Below are positions 57,808-64,000 of a DNA stretch of 64,000 bases, piece after piece. The notes under the pieces were generated by a model. It was given only the letters and a program-made list of their open reading frames with translations, was not told the DNA's origin and did no database searches. The stretch comes from CAIWHR01 sp963830485 (GTDB lineage: Bacteria > Pseudomonadota > Gammaproteobacteria > Burkholderiales > Casimicrobiaceae), in assembly GCA_963830485.1 (NCBI GenBank), contig CAWHNE010000021.1:124001-188000 (forward strand), written 5' to 3'. The position numbers and the translations under genes are program-made. Numbering within the stretch: position 1 is the stretch's first letter; each line of letters opens with the position of its first letter.

Positions 57808-58012
57808 TTCGCGGCCTTTCCTTTGTAGACCTGATGGGTCGAGGCTGTGTGAAAACTCAACGCGATCGCTCGGCGACTCAACGAACGGCCTAGGAAGACA
57901 CTGCTCTACGAAACACCGGCTCAACGATTTCATCAGGCTGTTGCGTCGACCGGTTGAATCCGCCGTCCTTAGCGGACATTCGATGCGTACTACAATTCTC
58001 AAGCCGTTGCCT

Positions 58013-58160
58013 ATGTCACGCGCACCCGATCTGGAGCCGTCTTTGAAGCCAGACCCATTCGTACTTCTTGAGCCGAGGTATCGGGATAGCACGACCCCGG
58101 CCGTTGCATGTCACCCGCACCCGATCTGGAGCCGTCTTTGAAGCCAGACCCATTCGTACA
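58013..58160 (+). repeat. Tandem 95-bp duplication of the ChaC-like gene start
   Basis: The first about 50 bases after ATG 58013 reappear after ATG 58108 with one or two changes, and similarity continues with gaps for another 40 bases. The unit is 95 bp, not a multiple of three, so the first ATG is out of frame with the gene. Confidence 0.75.
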
Positions 58161-58869
58161 TCTTCCGAGGCTTCGGGATAGGCTCACCCCTTTGGACAAG
58201 TCCGAGTATCGCGCGACACTGGACGTTCTTGCTTCCTGGGATGAACGTGCCCGCAAGCTGGGCCTCCCCGCGAACTGGCGCCGGTCGGACGAGAGACTCG
58301 AAGAGACCCGGCGCGCTGTTCTCGGCGGCCGAGACAACGGTGAGGACCTTTGGGTTTATGCCTATGGTTCTCTGATGTGGGACCCCGGCTTGTACTTTGC
58401 AGAAGTCAGACTGGCGGACGTCAAAGGGTATCAACGCCGCTTCACCAGCAAGATAACTATTGGCCGAGGTTCACCAGACCGGCCCGCTCTCATGCTCTCA
58501 CTGCACCGTCAACCTGGTTCTTGCAGAGGACTCGCTTTTCGTATCGCCGCCGATTTGGCGGAGGATGAATCCGCGATCCTTTGGAGGCGAGAGATGCTTC
58601 TGGGTGGGTACTCGCCGCTTCTGCTCCCGATGAGCACGCCCCAAGGAGCAATCACTGCGCTTGCCTTTACTGCGAACACCTTGTACCCAAACTATATTGA
58701 AGAACTGCCACTCAGCGAGACTGCGATTTTCATTGCGAGAGGTTCTGGCGTCATGGGCACGAATCGCGATTATCTCGAGGAGCTCGCTGACCAGCTCAAG
58801 GTTCTGGAGATTGAAGATGAATACGTACAGCAACTCCTCGAACGGGTGCGCAGCATTAGCAGCAGCTGA
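58108..58869 (+). CDS. Gamma-glutamylcyclotransferase, ChaC-like
   Basis: 253 residues. Residues 80-95 hold VYAYGSLMWDPG, the substrate-binding loop of the gamma-glutamylcyclotransferase fold, and a likely catalytic Glu lies in the WRREML segment. The ChaC branch degrades glutathione to 5-oxoproline and Cys-Gly in the cytosol. The 5' end is tandemly duplicated, which places an out-of-frame ATG upstream. Confidence 0.8.
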   Translation: MSPAPDLEPSLKPDPFVHLPRLRDRLTPLDKSEYRATLDVLASWDERARKLGLPANWRRSDERLEETRRAVLGGRDNGEDLWVYAYGSLMWDPGLYFAEVRLADVKGYQRRFTSKITIGRGSPDRPALMLSLHRQPGSCRGLAFRIAADLAEDESAILWRREMLLGGYSPLLLPMSTPQGAITALAFTANTLYPNYIEELPLSETAIFIARGSGVMGTNRDYLEELADQLKVLEIEDEYVQQLLERVRSISSS

Positions 58870-58973
58870 CCGATAGCATTAGACAACATCTCGAGCGACC
58901 GCCCGAGATCGCAACACCAGTCGGTCCGCGTCGCCAGCGTCGTCGATATTTAACGCGATGAAGGGCCCCGGGA

Positions 58974-60527
58974 TCAAGTCGCTGCTCGTCGCACGCTAGG
59001 TACGCGCCGCAGACCCGCCGGAAGCAGCCACCGCTCGCCATAGACAAAGCCGCGTTCGATCAGCAACGCCATCACGGCGGCCGGAATCGCGCCTGCCAGC
59101 AGCATCGCGTGGTCGTTCAACGCCAAGCCCGTGACGATGCGCTCGCCGTAGCCGCCGGCGCCGATGAACGCGGCAATGGTCGCGGTCCCGACGTTGATCA
59201 CGGCCGATGTCTTGATGCCGGCCAGGATCGTCGTCGCGGCCAGGGGCAGCTCGATCTTTTGCAGGATGGTGGCGGGCCGCATGCCGAGCGATTGCGCCGC
59301 CTCGATCATTCCGCGCGAAATCTGCGCGAGCGCCGTATGCGTATTGCGCACGATGGGCAGCAGCGCGTACAACGCGAGCGCAATGTATGCCGGCACCGCG
59401 CCGATGCGCCCCGTCAACGGAATCAGGACAGCGAGCAGTGCAAGCGAGGGAATCGTCTGTACGACGCCGGTCGCGCCGATGATCAAGCCTTCCGTCGCCG
59501 GACGCTTCGCGGCAAGAATCCCGAGCGGGATGCCAATGACGATGCTGGCTCCTAGCGAAAGGAAGACGAGCCCCAGTTGTTCGAGCGTCAGGCGACCGAA
59601 GTCGGGACCGAAGAGCTTGCGCCAAAGATCGTTGAACCCCCCCACTCTTGCAGACGTTCCCGCGCCGACGGAGGGCCCCGGTTGCCGGCCGAGAAAGGTC
59701 GCGGCGACGCCGGCAAAGTCCTTGTTTTCGAGTTCGGCCGCCGCGTTCATCCGGCGCATCGACGCGTCGTCGATGGTGCCTTCGAGTTTGGCGAGCGCGG
59801 CCCACGTCTTTGGCAGGCGCTGCGGGAGGTCCGCGCGATACAGTAGCACCGCGTCGTAGCGCGGGAAGTACTTGCGGTCGTCCTCGAGCACCGTCAATCC
59901 ATATTTGTCGAGCTTGGCGTCGGTCGAGTAGATGTCGATAGCGTCGACTTGGCGTCCGGCAATGGCTTCATAGGCGAGCCCATGATCGAGGCCGCGCGGC
60001 GTGTCGAAGGGCAGCTCGTACGTACGCTTCAATCCCGGCCAGCCGTCGGCGCGTCCGATAAATTCCTGCGAAAGTCCGAGCCGCACGTCGGGATGCGCCT
60101 TGAGGTCGGATAGGCGCGCGATCTTCCTGGAACGCGCATCGTCGGCGCGCATCGCCAGTGCATAGGTATTGTTGAAGCCCAGCGGAACGGCGACTGCAAG
60201 CCCCATGGGCGCCAGCTTGGCGTTGAGCTCGGTAAGCGAGGGAACGCCGTCGAGCTTCAGGATCTCCTTGGCGATCGTGCCGGTGTATTCGGGGTAGACG
60301 TCGATGCTGCCGGTCGTGAGCGCGTTCAGTACGATGGCCGTGTTGCCCAAACCCTGGCTGTGTGTCGCGCTCGTCTCGCCGGCGGATTGCGCGGTCTGCT
60401 TCAAGATCTCGCCCAGGATGTACGACTCGGTGAAACGCTTGGAGCCGACATTCAGGGTCGGCGCCGCGAGCGCCACCGCAGCCGTGGCGAAGGCGATGAA
60501 GCCGACAACGGTGCGCAGAGAGTTCAT
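58974..60527 (-). CDS. Osmoprotectant ABC transporter, substrate-binding and permease fusion
   Basis: 517 residues. Signal sequence at 1-21, then an OpuAC/ProX-type binding domain (LNVGSKRFTESYILGEIL, IDVYPEYTGTIAKEIL, KYGLTVLEDDRKYFP) to about residue 275. A ProW/OpuCB-type permease domain follows with five or six helices and the EAA-like motif EAAQSLGMRPATILQKIELP. Fusions of this kind import glycine betaine, choline or related solutes. No ATPase gene is adjacent, so one must be supplied from elsewhere. Confidence 0.9.
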   Translation of the reverse strand: MNSLRTVVGFIAFATAAVALAAPTLNVGSKRFTESYILGEILKQTAQSAGETSATHSQGLGNTAIVLNALTTGSIDVYPEYTGTIAKEILKLDGVPSLTELNAKLAPMGLAVAVPLGFNNTYALAMRADDARSRKIARLSDLKAHPDVRLGLSQEFIGRADGWPGLKRTYELPFDTPRGLDHGLAYEAIAGRQVDAIDIYSTDAKLDKYGLTVLEDDRKYFPRYDAVLLYRADLPQRLPKTWAALAKLEGTIDDASMRRMNAAAELENKDFAGVAATFLGRQPGPSVGAGTSARVGGFNDLWRKLFGPDFGRLTLEQLGLVFLSLGASIVIGIPLGILAAKRPATEGLIIGATGVVQTIPSLALLAVLIPLTGRIGAVPAYIALALYALLPIVRNTHTALAQISRGMIEAAQSLGMRPATILQKIELPLAATTILAGIKTSAVINVGTATIAAFIGAGGYGERIVTGLALNDHAMLLAGAIPAAVMALLIERGFVYGERWLLPAGLRRVPSVRRAAT

Positions 60528-60639
60528 CTGGCGTAAGTGTGCCGCAACCGTGGCCACGTTGGTCGCGGGACAACCATTTCTCCACAATTTCATAGGGAAA
60601 GCAAGGTGATCCGAAGGGGGGCATGAACCCGCCTGGAAG

Positions 60640-60700
60640 CGACGCGGACCGTGAATCGCCGTGCCGAGTCGCTCTGGTGCATCGCCGAATTCTCCTCAGG
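60640..60700 (-). pseudogene. 5' fragment of a second baseplate-like gene copy
   Basis: 61 bases match 20365-20425 with about four differences, covering the ribosome binding site and first 14 codons (MHQSDSARRFTVRV). The copy stops exactly at CGACGCG, where the fragment at 56950-57047 resumes. Confidence 0.65.
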
Positions 60701-60822
60701 CCAGGCCGTGCCTCGAGTCATGCGACAGCGTCCGATGCGCACGAAACAAACGAAACAACAACGGCCTACCGATGAAACTTCGCTAATGCACCTGCCCACT
60801 AGACTGATCTGGAATCCCACCT

Positions 60823-61560
60823 ATGGAGCCTCAAGTGGCAACCCAACAACCCGCGCGCAAGGCGCAGAAGGAAAATCGCGTGAAGCATTACGATGCATCA
60901 TCGAACCAAGCCGCCCGACACGTCCTGCCCATCGTGTGCGCTGCGGCTCTCGCCGCGGTTTTCGCGGTCTTGCTGCCGCAGCCGGCCTACGCTGCCCGAA
61001 TCACATCGCCCCCCGTGCCGCCCGATCTCCAGGTGCCAGCGGGGAACAAGCCGTTCCTCGTGGGTCATGCCCTCGGCACCCAGAACTACGTCTGCACACC
61101 CTCGGCCTCCTCACCCTCTGGTGTCGCCTATGTGCTCGTCACGCCGGAGGCCACGCTGTTCAGCAACGATGGTGGTGAAGTCATCACCCACTTCTTCAGT
61201 CCCAACCCCAACCCGCTTGACCCTAACACCAATCCAGCGGTGATGGCCGATGGCGCGATTCGCGCGACGTGGCGGCACACGCGGGACACGAGCACCATCT
61301 GGGCCAAGTTGAATCCGAAAGGATCGGTTGTCGTAAAGCAGGATGCCATTGCCTGGCTCCTGCTCAAAGTGGTTGGAGCCGAAGACGGGCCCACCGGCGG
61401 CGACGAACTTACGAAGACCACCTTCATCCAGCGGCTGAACACCACTGGAGGCCTCGCGCCGTCGACGGGCTGTGCCTTCTCAACAGACGTCGGCAATCAG
61501 GCGTTCGTGCCTTACACGGCCGATTACTTCTTCTACTTCAACCCGAACGCGAACCAGTAG
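60823..61560 (+). CDS. DUF3455 domain protein
   Basis: 245 residues. A long N-terminus precedes a signal-like segment (HVLPIVCAAALAAVFAVLLPQPAYA). Mature part carries the DUF3455 motifs (PPDLQVPAGNKPFLVGHALGTQNYVC, THFFSPNP, ATWRHTRDTSTIWAK, TTFIQRLNTTGG and a Cys pair). Function unknown; exported proteins of this family occur in bacteria and fungi. Confidence 0.85.
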   Translation: MEPQVATQQPARKAQKENRVKHYDASSNQAARHVLPIVCAAALAAVFAVLLPQPAYAARITSPPVPPDLQVPAGNKPFLVGHALGTQNYVCTPSASSPSGVAYVLVTPEATLFSNDGGEVITHFFSPNPNPLDPNTNPAVMADGAIRATWRHTRDTSTIWAKLNPKGSVVVKQDAIAWLLLKVVGAEDGPTGGDELTKTTFIQRLNTTGGLAPSTGCAFSTDVGNQAFVPYTADYFFYFNPNANQ

Positions 61561-61610
61561 GGAGACGGACCAAGAGGCTTCTGCAAGGTACCCTTGATCC
61601 GCGATTCGCA

Positions 61611-62204
61611 ATGAGTCCGAGTACTGCCGCATTGCCATCGCATGTCTCCTGTTCCGCTGCCGAACTGCCGCAGCCGGACTTGGTCGCCGCAATTCCGCGG
61701 CTGCGCCGCTACGCGCGCGTGCTGACGGGCAATCTAACCCGCGCCGACGATCTCGTGCAGGACACGTTGCTGCGCGCGTGGGACAAACGAAGGCTGTGGA
61801 AGGTCGGCTCCGACCTGCGCGCATGGTTGTTCACGATCATGCATAACGTCCACCAAAACCAGCGCGCGCTTGCCCGGCGCGAGGCAGGAAACATCTCGCT
61901 CGACGCCGAAGGCGAACGCGGGGCGGCCTGGCAAGTGGCGCAATACGACAATCAACTCCAACGCATCGAGTTGCGGGAGTTGCTGGAACTGATGGGTCGC
62001 CTGCCCCCGGAGCAGCGCGAGGTGTTGCTGCTGACCGCGGTCGAGGAACTGCGTTACGAGGAGATTTCTGCAGTACTCGCAATTCCGATTGGAACCGTCA
62101 TGTCGCGCATCTCTCGCGCCCGCGACAAGCTGAGGCGCATGGTGATGAAACCGCCGTCGGTGTCGAAGACGACGAAGGATCGTATTGGGCCGCGACAGGT
62201 CTAG
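61611..62204 (+). CDS. ECF-type RNA polymerase sigma factor
   Basis: 197 residues. Region 2 spans RYARVLTGNLTRADDLVQDTLLRAW; region 4 has RYEEISAVLAIPIGTVMSRISRARDKLR with the helix-turn-helix. Resembles the EcfG-like group of general stress sigma factors, but no NepR or PhyR gene is beside it, so the control route is unknown. Confidence 0.85.
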   Translation: MSPSTAALPSHVSCSAAELPQPDLVAAIPRLRRYARVLTGNLTRADDLVQDTLLRAWDKRRLWKVGSDLRAWLFTIMHNVHQNQRALARREAGNISLDAEGERGAAWQVAQYDNQLQRIELRELLELMGRLPPEQREVLLLTAVEELRYEEISAVLAIPIGTVMSRISRARDKLRRMVMKPPSVSKTTKDRIGPRQV

Positions 62205-62255
62205 CGCAGCGTCAGCGGTACACCCGGAAGGCGGACGACACGACAAGCCGACAGC

Positions 62256-64000
62256 TCATTGCCATTGCAGGCGAATGCGTGCGGCGATATCGACCGGCGC
62301 GGCCGGATTGATCGGTGCACTGGGTTCTTGGACGGCTTGTGCAGCAACGGGCCATGCAGTGCACTCGAACAATCGAGTCAGCGCGTCGGGAATGAATCGG
62401 CTGCGCGACGCGTAGACGTGACGATCCCCGGACACGGACTGCTGGTGGACGTAGAAACGCTGCGGCACCAGGAGCCGCAGGTCGTCCTTGGCCCGCGTCA
62501 TGGCGACATAGAGGAGGCGCCGCTCCTCCTCCACCTCCTCGGTCGTCCCCGTGCTCATGTCGGAGGGAATGCAGCCGTCGACGACGTTCAGGATCTGTAC
62601 CGACTTCCACTCCTGCCCCTTGGCCGAGTGGATGGTCGACAGGATCAGGTAGTCGTCGTCCCGTCCCGGCGCGCCGGCCTCGTCGCTCGTCGCGTCCGGC
62701 GGGTCGAGCGCCAATTCGGTGACAAAGCGCTCGCGCGAGGAATACGTCGACGCGATCTGCTGGAGCTGGACGAGGTCGCGCTGGCGCACGGGCGCATCGT
62801 CGTACAGGCGCGCCAGGTGCGGTTCGTACCAGCGAGTGACCCACTCGAGCTCGGCCGGCCACTCCGCCGCGGAGGTGCGGAGCCCACGAAATACATTCAG
62901 GAACGCGCTCCAGTCTGTCTCCGCGGACGGCGGGACCTTGAACGCCTCCATCACCGGCATCACGTTCGGCGTCGCATCTCATGGCGTCGAGGAGCCGCGT
63001 GGCGGTGGCCGCCCCTATTCCGGGAACGAGCCGCGCGGCGCGGAATCCGGCCAGGCGATTGCGCGGGTTGTCGGCCCACCGCAGCACCGACAGCACGTCC
63101 TTCACGTGCGACGCTTCGAGGAACTTGAGTCCGCCGTACTTCACGAACGGAATGTCGCGGCGGGCGAGCTCGAGCTCCAGCTGCGCGCTGTGGCTCGAGC
63201 TGCGGAACAGCACGGCCTGCGACTTGAGCGTCATGCCACGCTCACGCTGCTCGAGCACGCGCTCGGCCACGCACTTCGCCTGATCGGCTTCGTCGCGCAC
63301 GTCGACGAGCTGCGGCATGCCGGACGAAGCGCGGTCGGTCCAGAGGTTCTTGGTGAAGCGCTCTGGCGCGAGGCCGATCACGGCATTGGAGGCGTCGAGG
63401 ATCGCCTGCGTCGAGCGGTAGTTGCGCTCCAGCGTCACCACCCTGGCGGGTGGCGTGAACTGCCGCGGAAAGTCGAGGATGTTGCGGACCGTCGCCGCGC
63501 GAAACGAATAGATCGATTGGGCGTCGTCGCCGACGACCGTCACGCCTCGCCCGTCCGGCTTCAAGGCCAGCAGGATCGAGGCCTGCAACCGGTTGGTGTC
63601 CTGATACTCGTCGACGAGAACGTGGTCGAAGCGCTCGCCGATGGCCCGCGCCAGCGAAGGCTCTTCGACCATGCACGACCAGTACTGAAGCAGATCGTCG
63701 TAGTCGAGCACGTTCTGCGCCTGCTTCGCGCGGACGTAAGCTTCGAACAGCTTCTTCAGCTCGGTTTCCCACGCGGCGCACCATGGATACGCGTGTTCGA
63801 GTACCGCGGTCGAGCGCCGCTTCGCTGTTGACGACGCGCGAATAGATCGCGAGACAGGTCGCCTTCGTCGGAAACCGGCGCTTGGTGGTGTCGAGCCCGA
63901 GCTCGTGCCGCACGATCGCGATCAGGTCTTCGGCATCGCCCCGGTCGAGAATCGTGAAGGACTCCTGCAATCCGATGCGCGTCGGCATATTCCCGCAGCA
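62256..64000 (-). CDS. UvrD/Rep-family DNA helicase, 5' partial, two frameshifts
   Basis: Motifs in order: II (LVDEYQDTN), III (GDDAQSIYSFR), IV (ERNYRST), V (TIHSAKGQEW), VI (LLYVAMTRAK). The start, with the Walker A motif, lies beyond the window edge. The frame breaks near 63810 (an extra C in CCGCGG; removal restores AVLEHAYPWCAAWE and YDDLLQ) and again near 62975. Each break falls between well-conserved blocks, so one-base errors are likely. SF1A 3'-5' helicase in repair or recombination. Confidence 0.85.

Noticed and set aside
57048..60639. Terminal inverted repeats of a transposon at the insertion edges
   Set aside because: The two inner edges were compared by eye and do not match.
1..64000. 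CRISPR arrays, tRNA or rRNA genes
   Set aside because: No regularly spaced short repeats and no rRNA or tRNA cloverleaf sequence seen; this was visual only.

Overview
The window is a GC-rich, gene-dense bacterial chromosome segment, most likely from an uncultured soil or sediment betaproteobacterium (Burkholderiales or a relative). This is inferred from the gene repertoire: a Ku/LigD end-joining pair, an XRE regulator type common in Betaproteobacteria, a BON lipoprotein, DUF3014, DUF72, DoxX, an ABC substrate-binding protein, and PhyR/EcfG-like ECF sigma styling. No rRNA, tRNA, CRISPR array or phage core genes were seen. At least eight otherwise intact genes carry apparent single-base frameshifts (near 2.1, 5.0, 9.92, 24.3, 40.7, 54.45, 62.97 and 63.81 kb). 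That suggests residual indel errors in the assembly, although true decay of some genes is not excluded.

Layout. 1-6.3 kb: a CHAT-protease protein cut by the window edge and a secreted fibronectin-III/PKD repeat protein. 6.3-10.8 kb: ligD, ku and a MerR/TPR regulator, all leftward. 10.8-20.4 kb: small housekeeping and envelope genes (DUF72, DoxX, hydrolase, BON lipoprotein, amidohydrolase, beta-helix protein, DUF3014) and an orphan baseplate-like protein. 20.6-34.7 kb: a GH13 enzyme, a tyrosinase, a broken cold-shock gene, an XRE regulator divergent from a small ABM-like gene, Hsp20, an ABC substrate-binding protein, a dienoyl-CoA isomerase-like crotonase, an adenylate cyclase, a choline-kinase pseudogene, an SDR, and a six-repeat propeller/metzincin protein followed by a HEAT-like protein. 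34.8-38.4 kb: a glycine-zipper protein, a secreted-protein gene cut by an IS1182-type remnant, and a DUF6644/DUF6152-type pair.

38.8-53.9 kb is the most unusual part: five leftward genes with only 11-18 bases between them. They encode a membrane-anchored phospholipase-D-like protein, a DUF6603 giant, and three very large proteins with no function I can name (about 942, 1504 and 651 residues). They look like one transcription unit and are the best candidate here for an undescribed multi-protein system.

54-64 kb: a frameshifted CDP-alcohol phosphatidyltransferase, a graveyard of gene fragments (wax-ester synthase, ArsR), and a TIR-domain protein. Next comes a 3.6-kb segment (ChaC-like gene, fused osmoprotectant transporter) that appears to have been inserted into a second copy of the baseplate-like gene, leaving a 7-bp duplication. 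The window ends with a DUF3455 protein, an ECF sigma factor and a frameshifted UvrD-type helicase running off the edge.
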